From Dehalococcoidia bacterium (GTDB lineage Bacteria > Chloroflexota > Dehalococcoidia > UBA2247), in assembly GCA_021159955.1 (NCBI GenBank), contig JAGHDJ010000030.1:1-5991 (forward strand): a stretch of DNA of 5,991 bases. Reading direction: 5' to 3'. The translations under genes and the position numbers were made by a program. This document shows, piece by piece, positions 1 to 5,787 of the stretch; within the stretch, counting starts at the first letter, position 1, and each line of letters starts with the position of its first letter. A model generated the notes under the pieces. That model was not told the DNA's origin. It searched no databases and was given only the letters and a program-made list of their open reading frames with translations.

Positions 1-2363
1 CCATAGGGATACTGCGGGATGTCTTTAAGTTCATCTCTCTGGGTGATTTACCTGAACAAATGGAGTGGATTGTAGATGACATATCCGAGGTGCTGGCAAC
101 AACCGATGTCAATCAGATTCTGCACAGGTTCTATCAGGAAGGAAAGGGGAAAGACCCCATAATCCACTTCTACGAGACATTTCTGGCGGAATACGACCCT
201 AAAGAAAGGGAACGCCGCGGCGTATACTACACCCCTGATCCCGTGGTCTCCTACATAGTGCGCTCCCTGAATATCATACTCAAAGAGCACTTTGATAAAG
301 CAGACGGCTTCGCCGACAGTTCAGTGACCGTTCTAGACCCCGCCGCCGGCACATTAACCTTCCTCGCCGAGGCGAGCAAGGTAGCAGTCGAGGAATTCAC
401 CGCCAGATACGGCGAGGGAGGCAGGGAATCTTTCGTCAGAGACCACGTCCTCAAAGACTTCTATGCCCTTGAATTGATGATGGCGCCCTACGCCATCGGA
501 CACCTGAAGATGTCGTTTCTGCTGGAGGAACTGGGATACAAACTGAAGGAAGACGAACGCTTTAAGCTCTACCTGACCAACACGCTGGAAATGGAAGACT
601 TAGAGCAGACTGCCCTTCCCGGGATGTCATCTTTGGCAGAGGAATCCCACCTCGCCGGCAAGGTGAAGAAACAAACCCCCATACTGGTCGTCCTGGGCAA
701 TCCGCCCTATTCCGGCATCTCCGCCAACATAGGAGAGTGGATTTCAAAAGAAATCAGAGCCTACTATCAGGTTGACGGAAAACCCCTCGGCGAGAGAAAC
801 CCCAAGTGGCTTCAGGATGACTACGTCAAGTTCATCCGCTTTGCCCAGTGGAAGATAGACCAGGCGGGAGAAGGGGTCCTGGGCTTTATCACCAATCACA
901 GCTATCTGGATAACCCCACCTTCCGCGGTATGCGCCAGTCCCTGATGAACAGCTTTAATCATCTCTACTTTCTCGACCTGCACGGCAACACCCTGAAGAA
1001 GGAGCGCTGCCCCGACGGCTCGAAGGACGAGAATGTCTTCGACATCAGACCGGGAGTCGCCATCGCCCTCTTCATCAAGAAAAGGAACAGCAAGGAGAAA
1101 AAGGTTGTCCACCACGAGCGTTGGGGAACTAGAGAAAGCAAATACGACTGGCTGCGGGAAAACGATATCAAGACCACAAAGTGGCAGGAATTAACCCCGC
1201 ACTCCGAATCCCATTTCTTCGTTCCCAGAGACGAGAGACTGCTGGCACAATATGAAAAATACCCCAAAATTACAGAAATATTCCCCACCAACAGCGTTGG
1301 TATCGTAACCGCAAGGGATAAGTTTGTCATAGACAATGATAGAGCCAAACTGAAAAGGCGAATTGAGATGTTCAGGGATTTATCAATACCTGACGAGGTC
1401 GTTAAACAGGCTTTCAAGTTAAAAGATACAAAAGGTTGGAAATTGGCTGAAGCACGGAGAGAATTAGCACGGGATGAGAAGTGGAATACATATTTCACCA
1501 AGATGCTCTATCGACCTTTTGATATTCAATGGACATTTTATAATGGCGCGGTCGTTGAACGCTCCCGCAAAGAAGTTATGCGCCATATGATGCAGGAGAA
1601 TCTGGGACTGTGCGTCGGCAGAGCAGGACAAGTTGTTGGACTCAAAAAATACTGGAATATTTTATTCTGTTCTGAATTCGCTGAAGATTTTAACTTATTC
1701 TATCGTGGGGGTAATGTCAACCTTCCTCTTTACCTATACCCAGACAAGGACAAGAAGGATATGTTCAGCCAACTGGAATCGGGAGAGAGAAAGCCAAATC
1801 TGAACCCCGAACTGGTCAAATTGCTCACCGCATCTTACGGCAGGGAACCATCACCGGAGGAGATATTCTACTATATCTACGGCGTTCTCTACTCCAATAC
1901 CTACCGCACCAGATATGCCCAGTTTCTCAAGAGCGCTTTCCCGCGAGTGCCGATAACTGCTGACTATAAGCTATTCACTAAGGTGGGAGAGTATGGCAAG
2001 CAGCTTGCCGATTTACATTTATTGAAGTCGGCAGAGCTAAATGAATCTATCGCAAGATTCCCAAGCACTGGTGATAACCGCATACAGAAGGTAAAATACG
2101 ACGGAGAAAACAGAGTTTACATCAACGATAATCAGTATTTTGAGGGAATTCCCAGAGAACTCTGGGAATATCAAATTGGCGGCTACCAGGTGCTGGATAA
2201 GTGGCTGAAGGACAGGAAAAAGGCAGACCAACCACTGTCCGCAGACGACATCAAGCACTACTGTCGGGTAGCTACCGCTTTAGCAAAAACTATAGAACTA
2301 CAGGAAAGGATAGACGAGCTTTACCCCAATATTGAGAAGAAGTGTGTTACCCCCTCCCTCTGA
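1..2363 (+). CDS. Type ISP-like restriction-modification enzyme, methyltransferase and C-terminal part (5' partial)
   Basis: This is the C-terminal part of an adenine-specific (N6) DNA methyltransferase of the type ISP restriction-modification family (LlaGI-like). The frame is open from position 3 through the first ATG at 60, and the residues before that ATG (LRDVFKFISLGDLPEQ) already fit the family, so the ATG is internal and the true start lies off the left edge. Numbering from the ATG at 60, visible parts are GVYYTPDPVV (54-63), SAM-binding motif I DPAAG (93-97), catalytic motif IV NPPY (214-217), DYVKFIRFAQW (254-264), a target-recognition region around 400-560, including LYRPFD (483-488), and a C-terminal segment with YYIYGVLYS (604-612) and WEYQIGGYQVLDKWL (702-716). 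Full type ISP enzymes also carry an Mrr-like nuclease and a helicase N-terminally; those would be upstream and cannot be seen, so a stand-alone methyltransferase of about 1000 residues remains possible. The last few codons run into a repeat hairpin. Confidence 0.9.
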   Translation, partial: IGILRDVFKFISLGDLPEQMEWIVDDISEVLATTDVNQILHRFYQEGKGKDPIIHFYETFLAEYDPKERERRGVYYTPDPVVSYIVRSLNIILKEHFDKADGFADSSVTVLDPAAGTLTFLAEASKVAVEEFTARYGEGGRESFVRDHVLKDFYALELMMAPYAIGHLKMSFLLEELGYKLKEDERFKLYLTNTLEMEDLEQTALPGMSSLAEESHLAGKVKKQTPILVVLGNPPYSGISANIGEWISKEIRAYYQVDGKPLGERNPKWLQDDYVKFIRFAQWKIDQAGEGVLGFITNHSYLDNPTFRGMRQSLMNSFNHLYFLDLHGNTLKKERCPDGSKDENVFDIRPGVAIALFIKKRNSKEKKVVHHERWGTRESKYDWLRENDIKTTKWQELTPHSESHFFVPRDERLLAQYEKYPKITEIFPTNSVGIVTARDKFVIDNDRAKLKRRIEMFRDLSIPDEVVKQAFKLKDTKGWKLAEARRELARDEKWNTYFTKMLYRPFDIQWTFYNGAVVERSRKEVMRHMMQENLGLCVGRAGQVVGLKKYWNILFCSEFAEDFNLFYRGGNVNLPLYLYPDKDKKDMFSQLESGERKPNLNPELVKLLTASYGREPSPEEIFYYIYGVLYSNTYRTRYAQFLKSAFPRVPITADYKLFTKVGEYGKQLADLHLLKSAELNESIARFPSTGDNRIQKVKYDGENRVYINDNQYFEGIPRELWEYQIGGYQVLDKWLKDRKKADQPLSADDIKHYCRVATALAKTIELQERIDELYPNIEKKCVTPSL

Positions 2364-2386
2364 CTCCCTCCCGCAAGGGGAGGGAG
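2364..2386. repeat. C/G-rich hairpin directly after the restriction-modification stop codon
   Basis: CTCCCTCCC (2364-2372) is perfectly complementary to GGGAGGGAG (2378-2386), giving a 9-bp stem with a 5-nt loop. A further CTCCCTC lies just upstream at 2354-2360, inside the coding region, so alternative pairings exist. There is no following T-run, so it is not a classical intrinsic terminator, although such a strong stem could still slow polymerase or protect the mRNA 3' end. Pyrimidine/purine hairpins of this look are commonly dispersed in some bacterial genomes; whether this one is multi-copy here cannot be seen from the window. Confidence 0.7.
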
Positions 2387-2396
2387 GAGCGCTGTT

Positions 2397-2431
2397 GAGA
2401 TTGCTTCGTCGCTATGCTCCTCGCAATGACA
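2397..2431. repeat. Dispersed palindromic repeat unit, copy 1
   Basis: A 35-nt unit beginning GAGATTGCTTCG and ending CTCGCAATGACA. It shares its left block (GAGATTGC) and right block (CTCGCAATGACA) with copy 2 at 2477-2516, but the middle differs. Together with the reversed copy 3 it forms the outer inverted repeat of the composite element. Confidence 0.65.
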
Positions 2432-2476
2432 AAGGAAGGTGACAGTGGAAGATGCCAGGGGAGAGAGAACATTCCA

Positions 2477-2516
2477 GAGATTGCCACGTCCTTCCAGGGA
2501 AGGACTCGCAATGACA
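2477..2516. repeat. Dispersed palindromic repeat unit, copy 2, with nested hairpin
   Basis: A 40-nt unit with the same end blocks as copy 1 (GAGATTGC at 2477-2484 and CTCGCAATGACA at 2505-2516). The middle is replaced by a small perfect hairpin: GTCCTTC (2488-2494) pairs with GAAGGAC (2499-2505) around a CAGG loop. The end blocks are conserved while the core varies. Confidence 0.6.
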
Positions 2517-2535
2517 TTTCTTTCTGTCATTGCGA
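2506..2535. repeat. Perfect 11-bp inverted repeat at the copy 2 / copy 3 junction
   Basis: TCGCAATGACA (2506-2516) and TGTCATTGCGA (2525-2535) are exact reverse complements separated by the 8-nt spacer TTTCTTTC. The inverted repeat is made by two oppositely oriented repeat units meeting head to head. It would form a stable stem-loop in the leader region about 40 bases upstream of the fumarase alpha start. It has no T-run after it, so I do not call it a terminator. Confidence 0.75.
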
Positions 2536-2553
2536 ACGGAGCGAAGCATTCTC
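2525..2553. repeat. Dispersed palindromic repeat unit, copy 3 (reverse orientation)
   Basis: Begins TGTCATTGCGA and ends GAAGCATTCTC, which is the reverse complement of the unit seen at 2397-2431, with a shorter and diverged centre. Its end forms the right terminus of the composite element, 21 bases before the fumarase alpha start codon. Confidence 0.6.
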
Positions 2554-2560
2554 AAACGAT

Positions 2561-2565
2561 GGTGA
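2561..2565 (+). promoter_or_regulatory. Weak ribosome binding site for fumarase alpha
   Basis: GGTGA lies 9 bases before the ATG at 2575 and can pair with the UCACC part of the 16S rRNA 3' end. It is weaker than the AAGGAGG-type sites of the following genes. An in-frame TGA at 2563-2565 rules out any start further upstream, so ATG 2575 is the first possible start. Confidence 0.5.
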
Positions 2566-2574
2566 AGTGATAGA

Positions 2575-3420
2575 ATGAGAGAAATCAACACTCGAGAGAT
2601 AACCAGCACCGTTGCCAGATTATGTCAAGAAGCAAACTTCTTCCTGCCCGAAGATGTGCAGAACGCACTGAAACAGGCGTGGAAAAAGGAAGAATCCCCT
2701 ACAGGGCGCAGCATACTGGGAAAACTGCTGGAGAACGCCAGCATTGCCGCCGACGAGAAGACACCCCTGTGTCAGGACACCGGTGTTGCAGTGATTTTCA
2801 TAGAGTTGGGACAGGAGGTTCACATTGTGGGGGGAAACCTCATCGCAGCAGTGAATGAAGGGGTGCGACGGGGCTATGAAAAGGGGTATCTGCGCAAATC
2901 TATGGTGAATCATCCCTTTTCCAGCAGAATAAATACGGGAGATAACACCCCAGCCGTAATTCATACTGAAACCGTCTCCGGCGACCACCTCAAAATAACC
3001 GCCCTCCCAAAAGGAGCCGGCAGTGAAAATATGACCCGCCTGGCAATGCTGACACCAGCACAGGGCAGACAGGGAATAATAGACTTCGTGATAGAGACAG
3101 TAGATAAAGCCGGGGGTAATCCCTGTCCGCCGATTATAGTCGGCGTGGGTATCGGCGGCACGGCAGAGAAAACCCTGCTCTTAGCCAAGAAAGCGTTGAT
3201 GCGCCGGGTAGGAGAACCCAGCCCCGACCCCGAAATCGCCCAGTTGGAGAAAGAACTGCTGGAGCGCATCAACAACCTGGGCATTGGACCACAGGGATTG
3301 GGAGGCAGAATCACTGCCATGGCAGTTCAAATAGAGGTATTCCCCTCACACATAGCCAGCATGCCAGTAGCAGTAAATCTGCAGTGCCACAGTGCCCGAC
3401 ACAAGGAGGCTGTGCTGTGA
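2575..3420 (+). CDS. fumA: Class I fumarate hydratase (two-subunit type), alpha subunit
   Basis: This 281-residue protein corresponds to the N-terminal, iron-sulfur-binding half of class I fumarases and to TtdA of tartrate dehydratase. It should act with the next gene product in the cytoplasm to interconvert fumarate and L-malate. Three cysteines stand where the family binds an oxygen-sensitive [4Fe-4S] cluster: C66 in PLCQDTG, C184 in NPCPPIIVG, and C271 in LQCHSARH. Other family signatures are KGAGSENMT (146-154), GVGIGGTAEK (190-199) and the GPQGLGG turn (238-244). Length is usual for a stand-alone alpha subunit. The gene stops within GTGA, overlapping the beta start by 4 bp, which indicates translational coupling. 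Fumarase is favoured over L(+)-tartrate dehydratase because fumarase is the common role of the split form, but sequence alone does not fully separate these activities. The repeat-filled leader may influence expression; no clear promoter was found there. Confidence 0.92.
   Translation: MREINTREITSTVARLCQEANFFLPEDVQNALKQAWKKEESPTGRSILGKLLENASIAADEKTPLCQDTGVAVIFIELGQEVHIVGGNLIAAVNEGVRRGYEKGYLRKSMVNHPFSSRINTGDNTPAVIHTETVSGDHLKITALPKGAGSENMTRLAMLTPAQGRQGIIDFVIETVDKAGGNPCPPIIVGVGIGGTAEKTLLLAKKALMRRVGEPSPDPEIAQLEKELLERINNLGIGPQGLGGRITAMAVQIEVFPSHIASMPVAVNLQCHSARHKEAVL
3403..3409 (+). promoter_or_regulatory. Strong ribosome binding site that sets the fumarase beta start
   Basis: AAGGAGG, inside the end of the alpha gene, lies 7 bases before GTG 3417. 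This spacing favours GTG 3417 over the upstream in-frame GTG at 3384, which would sit before this site and add 11 residues (starting PQCPTQGGCA) unlike the family. Confidence 0.8.
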
Positions 3421-3968
3421 AAACACGGAATATCTCTACTCCGCTTCAAGATAAGGATATAGAGAGCCTTAGGTCAGGAGACGAAGTGCTGCTCAGCGGA
3501 GTGATATACACCGCCCGTGATTCGGCTCATAAGCGAATGGTAGAGACATTAGAGAGAAGCGATAAACTGCCATTTGACCTGCGGGGACAGGTTATTTACT
3601 TCACAGGACCATCTCCAACTAAACCGGGACACACTATCGGCTCTGCAGGACCCACCACCAGCTACCGTATGGATACCTATTCATCGCAACTGATAGAGGC
3701 AGGACTCAAGGGAATGATTGGCAAGGGCAGCCGCTCTCAGGCAGTCAAAGAGTCAATGAAAAAGCATAAGGCAGTTTATTTTGCCGCCATCGGAGGAGCC
3801 GGGGCGCTCATCTCCAAAACCATCAAGAAAGCTGAAGTTATAGCTTATCAGGACCTGGGCACGGAAGCTATACGCCGACTGGAAGTCAAAGATTTTCCCA
3901 TCACAGTGATAAACGATATCTATGGCGATGACCTTTATTATAAAGGAAAAATGCAGCACCGCCGCTAA
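3417..3968 (+). CDS. fumB: Class I fumarate hydratase (two-subunit type), beta subunit
   Basis: This 183-residue protein matches the C-terminal domain of class I fumarases and TtdB of tartrate dehydratase, and completes the active site with the alpha subunit. Family signatures are GVIYTARDSAHKRM (about residues 29-42 from the GTG), YFTGPSPTKPGHTIGSAGPT (61-80), GKGSRS (102-107), AAIGGAGAL (121-129) and the DLG...VKDFPITVINDIYGDDLY stretch near the C-terminus. I start it at GTG 3417, not the upstream GTG 3384, because of the AAGGAGG site 7 bases before it and the GTGA overlap with the alpha stop, the usual arrangement for these paired subunits. The symbol follows a two-subunit convention; this is not the E. 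coli FumB single-chain enzyme. As with alpha, tartrate dehydratase is the main alternative. Confidence 0.92.
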   Translation: MKTRNISTPLQDKDIESLRSGDEVLLSGVIYTARDSAHKRMVETLERSDKLPFDLRGQVIYFTGPSPTKPGHTIGSAGPTTSYRMDTYSSQLIEAGLKGMIGKGSRSQAVKESMKKHKAVYFAAIGGAGALISKTIKKAEVIAYQDLGTEAIRRLEVKDFPITVINDIYGDDLYYKGKMQHRR

Positions 3969-3980
3969 AGATCAACTAAA

Positions 3981-3990
3981 AAGGAAGGAG
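3981..3990 (+). promoter_or_regulatory. Ribosome binding site of the metallo-beta-lactamase-fold gene
   Basis: AAGGAAGGAG ends 9 bases before ATG 4000. An in-frame TAA at 3991-3993 blocks any upstream start, fixing ATG 4000 as the first start. The 31-bp gap after the fumarase beta gene has room for this site but no evident promoter or terminator. Confidence 0.7.
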
Positions 3991-3999
3991 TAACTCGGT

Positions 4000-4779
4000 A
4001 TGAATATCAAAATTTTGGGGGCTCATGCACTGGAATCAAGGAGAACAAATTTCGTCTCAGTACTGGTTGATAACATATTGGCTCTGGATGCGGGCGGGCT
4101 TACTCAAAAGTTATCTCTGCAAGAGCAGGAAAGGATAAAGGCAGTCCTGTTAACCCACTCACACGCAGACCACATCGAGGGTCTGGCAGGTCTCGCCATG
4201 CATGCGTTTCTCAGTAATATTACCGTCGAGGTCTACGCCATTACAGACACCATCACCGCCCTCACAACACATGTTTTCAACAGCGTAATTCACCCCGACT
4301 TTACCAGAATGCCTTCCCCCGACAAGCCATCTCTCCGCTTTCACACCATCAAGCCGAACAAGGCACAAAGTATCGATGACTATAGCGTTTTCGCCCTCCC
4401 TGTCCGGCACAGCGTTCCATCTGTTGGTTATCAGATTACCGACCAGGAGGGAAAGAGTATATTATACAGCGGAGACACCGGACCGGGTCTGCCCTCCTGT
4501 TGGGAGAGCATCTCTCCCAGTCTCCTCATCATGGACTGCGCAGTATCAGACAGGTGGATCAGTGAAGCCCCAAGGTTAGGCCATATGACACCGGGACTAC
4601 TGAAGCCAGAGCTGGTGAAATTTCGCCAGGGCAAGGGCTATCTCCCCCCTGTGGTTCTAATCCATATGGTCCCTATGCTTGGTGAAGAGAAAGAAATCGC
4701 AAAAGAAGCCGCCCAAATAGCACAGGAGCTAAATACCACAATCGAACTGGGATATGAAGGCATGGAAATCAATATCTAG
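4000..4779 (+). CDS. Metallo-beta-lactamase-fold hydrolase (class II cyclic-nucleotide phosphodiesterase / RNase Z-like)
   Basis: This 259-residue, probably soluble protein carries the full metal-binding set of the metallo-beta-lactamase fold. HSHADH (53-58) is the HxHxDH motif, H137 lies in VRHSVPSVGY, D159 in YSGDTG bridges the two metals, and H222 in VLIHM is the final ligand; LDAG at 29-32 is the usual early strand. The spacing and the SGDTG motif resemble class II cAMP phosphodiesterases and RNase Z-like enzymes more than beta-lactamases or glyoxalases. The substrate cannot be read from the sequence: a phosphodiester (cyclic nucleotide or nucleic acid) is the family-based guess. There is no signal peptide or membrane segment. 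It lies 31 bp after fumarase beta on the same strand, so it is likely co-transcribed, and its stop is only 5 bp from the convergent pyrD stop. Confidence 0.85.
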   Translation: MNIKILGAHALESRRTNFVSVLVDNILALDAGGLTQKLSLQEQERIKAVLLTHSHADHIEGLAGLAMHAFLSNITVEVYAITDTITALTTHVFNSVIHPDFTRMPSPDKPSLRFHTIKPNKAQSIDDYSVFALPVRHSVPSVGYQITDQEGKSILYSGDTGPGLPSCWESISPSLLIMDCAVSDRWISEAPRLGHMTPGLLKPELVKFRQGKGYLPPVVLIHMVPMLGEEKEIAKEAAQIAQELNTTIELGYEGMEINI

Positions 4780-4784
4780 AGGGA

Positions 4785-5732
4785 TTACTGGCTTCCTGAT
4801 AGATTTGACTGACGATGAGCAACTCCTACCAGTTCGTTGATATCCCCAATACCCTCATCCTCTATAAACCGCTCTATCCCCTCTAATACATCAAGTGAGG
4901 CACCAGGGCTAGCCAGGGTAGATGTCCCTACCTGCACCGCAGTGGCACCAGCCATTATGAATTCCATAGCGTCTTCTGCGTTGGTGATGCCACCACACCC
5001 AATGAGAGGTATCTTCACCGCACTGGCAACCTGATAAACCATACTCAGCGCAACCGGTTTTATAACGGGGCCAGACAGCCCTCCCCAGATATTCCCCAGA
5101 ACAGGCCGTCGATGAGTTACATCAATCGCCATCCCCCTGAGGGTATTTGTCAAGCAAATGGCATCGGCTCCCGCATCAGCCACAGAACGGGCTATCCCAA
5201 CGACATCAGTTACATTTGGACTGAGTTTAATTATCACCGGAAGGGAAGTCTCCCTCAGAACTGCCGCCGTTACCTCAGCGGCGAGGGTTGCATCAGTGCC
5301 AAACTCTATACCACCCCGGTCAACATTGGGACAACTGATATTTACCTCTAATGCCGAAACTCCATCTTTGCCCTCCAACCTGCGGGCTAATTGGGCATAT
5401 TGCTCAACGCTTTCACCCGAGATATTGACCACTGCGGGCAACTCCCACTGCGCCCACACAGGAAGTTTGTCTCGCAGCAGGGCTTCAATACCTATGTTCT
5501 CCAATCCAATGGAATTGAGTACTCCATTACCCACCTCCATCAAGCGAGGTTGAGGATTGCCGTCGCGCGGTTCTACGGTAATGCCCTTGCATACCATAGC
5601 TCCCAGTCGCTGAATATCGAATAATTCGGCGTATTCCATCCCGTAGCCAAAGGTTCCCGAAGCAGTCATCACGGGGTTTTTAAGCAGCAAGCCACGCTCA
5701 TTACCGGGTGCAAGTTGAACTGAGAGACTCAA
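4785..5732 (-). CDS. pyrD: Dihydroorotate dehydrogenase class 1B, catalytic subunit
   Basis: PyrD oxidises dihydroorotate to orotate in de novo pyrimidine synthesis, using FMN. The 315-residue length and motifs fit a cytosolic class 1 enzyme: ASGTFGYG (24-31), K49 in CKG, NSIGLENIG (73-81), NISCPN (131-136) with the catalytic Cys134 typical of class 1, K169 in IIKLSPNV, TNT (195-197), and the FMN phosphate-binding GCGGI (245-249) and VGT (268-270). Class 1B is favoured over 1A by overall sequence resemblance; class 1B enzymes normally pair with the iron-sulfur flavoprotein PyrK, which is not in this window. The start is TTG: an in-frame TAA lies inside the -10 box upstream, no ATG or GTG follows it, and AAAAGGAG sits 6 bases before the TTG. 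The gene is convergent with the hydrolase gene. Confidence 0.95.
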   Translation of the reverse strand: MSLSVQLAPGNERGLLLKNPVMTASGTFGYGMEYAELFDIQRLGAMVCKGITVEPRDGNPQPRLMEVGNGVLNSIGLENIGIEALLRDKLPVWAQWELPAVVNISGESVEQYAQLARRLEGKDGVSALEVNISCPNVDRGGIEFGTDATLAAEVTAAVLRETSLPVIIKLSPNVTDVVGIARSVADAGADAICLTNTLRGMAIDVTHRRPVLGNIWGGLSGPVIKPVALSMVYQVASAVKIPLIGCGGITNAEDAMEFIMAGATAVQVGTSTLASPGASLDVLEGIERFIEDEGIGDINELVGVAHRQSNLSGSQ

Positions 5733-5738
5733 GATAAA

Positions 5739-5746
5739 CTCCTTTT
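5739..5746 (-). promoter_or_regulatory. Strong ribosome binding site supporting the TTG start of pyrD
   Basis: On the minus strand AAAAGGAG ends 6 bases before the TTG at 5732-5730. With the in-frame stop just upstream and no ATG or GTG between, it makes TTG the only credible start. Confidence 0.8.
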
Positions 5747-5755
5747 GCTCAAAAC

Positions 5756-5785
5756 ATTATAACGCCCTGCCCGCGAGATACGCAA
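5756..5785 (-). promoter_or_regulatory. Sigma70-type promoter of pyrD
   Basis: On the minus strand a perfect TATAAT (-10, + positions 5756-5761) is preceded at an 18-bp spacing by TTGCGT (+ 5780-5785), which matches the -35 consensus TTGACA only in its first three bases. The box lies in the 55-bp gap between the birA stop and the pyrD start and would give a leader of about 15-20 bases, just enough for the ribosome binding site. The short leader leaves no room for a pyrimidine attenuator. The -10 is convincing; the -35 is weak. Confidence 0.6.
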
Positions 5786-5787
5786 AA

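Larger units (their letters stand above)
2397..2553. repeat. MITE-like composite element with imperfect terminal inverted repeats
   Basis: The left end GAGATTGCTTCG (2397-2408) matches the reverse complement of the right end CGAAGCATTCTC (2542-2553) at 11 of 12 positions. Inside are three copies of a short unit of the form GAGATTGC...TCGCAATGACA: two read leftward-to-rightward (2397-2431 and 2477-2516) and one is reversed (2525-2553). The stretch between copies one and two (2432-2476) is purine-rich and shows no coding signal. No transposase is present, so if it moves it would be in trans. Units of the type 'GTCATTGCGA...GCGAAGCAATCTC' are known to me as dispersed palindromic repeats in several bacterial genomes. 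Only the internal structure is seen here; mobility and copy number are inferred. It fills most of the space between the restriction-modification gene and the fumarase operon. Confidence 0.65.

Noticed and set aside
60..62. ATG at 60 as the true start of the restriction-modification gene
   Set aside because: The frame is open from position 3 to 60 and encodes residues that fit the family, and no ribosome binding site precedes the ATG; the start is off the left edge.
965..1501. Minus-strand open frame of 178 codons
   Set aside because: Antisense shadow of the restriction-modification gene, whose plus-strand reading is conserved in character throughout.
2364..2386. Intrinsic terminator for the restriction-modification gene
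   Set aside because: The stem is strong but is followed by AGCGCTG rather than a T-run, so it is reported only as a hairpin repeat.
2397..2553. CRISPR array
   Set aside because: The three copies are in mixed orientation, differ in their cores and have irregular spacing (45 and 8 bases), and no cas gene is present.
2321..2609. Two minus-strand open frames (2321-2530 and 2412-2609), one containing a CHCEEHSDEAIS-like peptide
   Set aside because: They are translations of the palindromic repeats; such peptides are a common annotation artefact of this repeat type. No ribosome binding site or family resemblance.
3384..3416. Earlier GTG start at 3384 for fumarase beta
   Set aside because: It would overlap the alpha gene by 37 bp, has no suitable ribosome binding site, and adds residues unlike the family; GTG 3417 has AAGGAGG at 7 bases.
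5158..5553. Plus-strand open frame of 131 codons
   Set aside because: Lies wholly antisense to pyrD, which has a full set of family motifs; the peptide resembles nothing I know.
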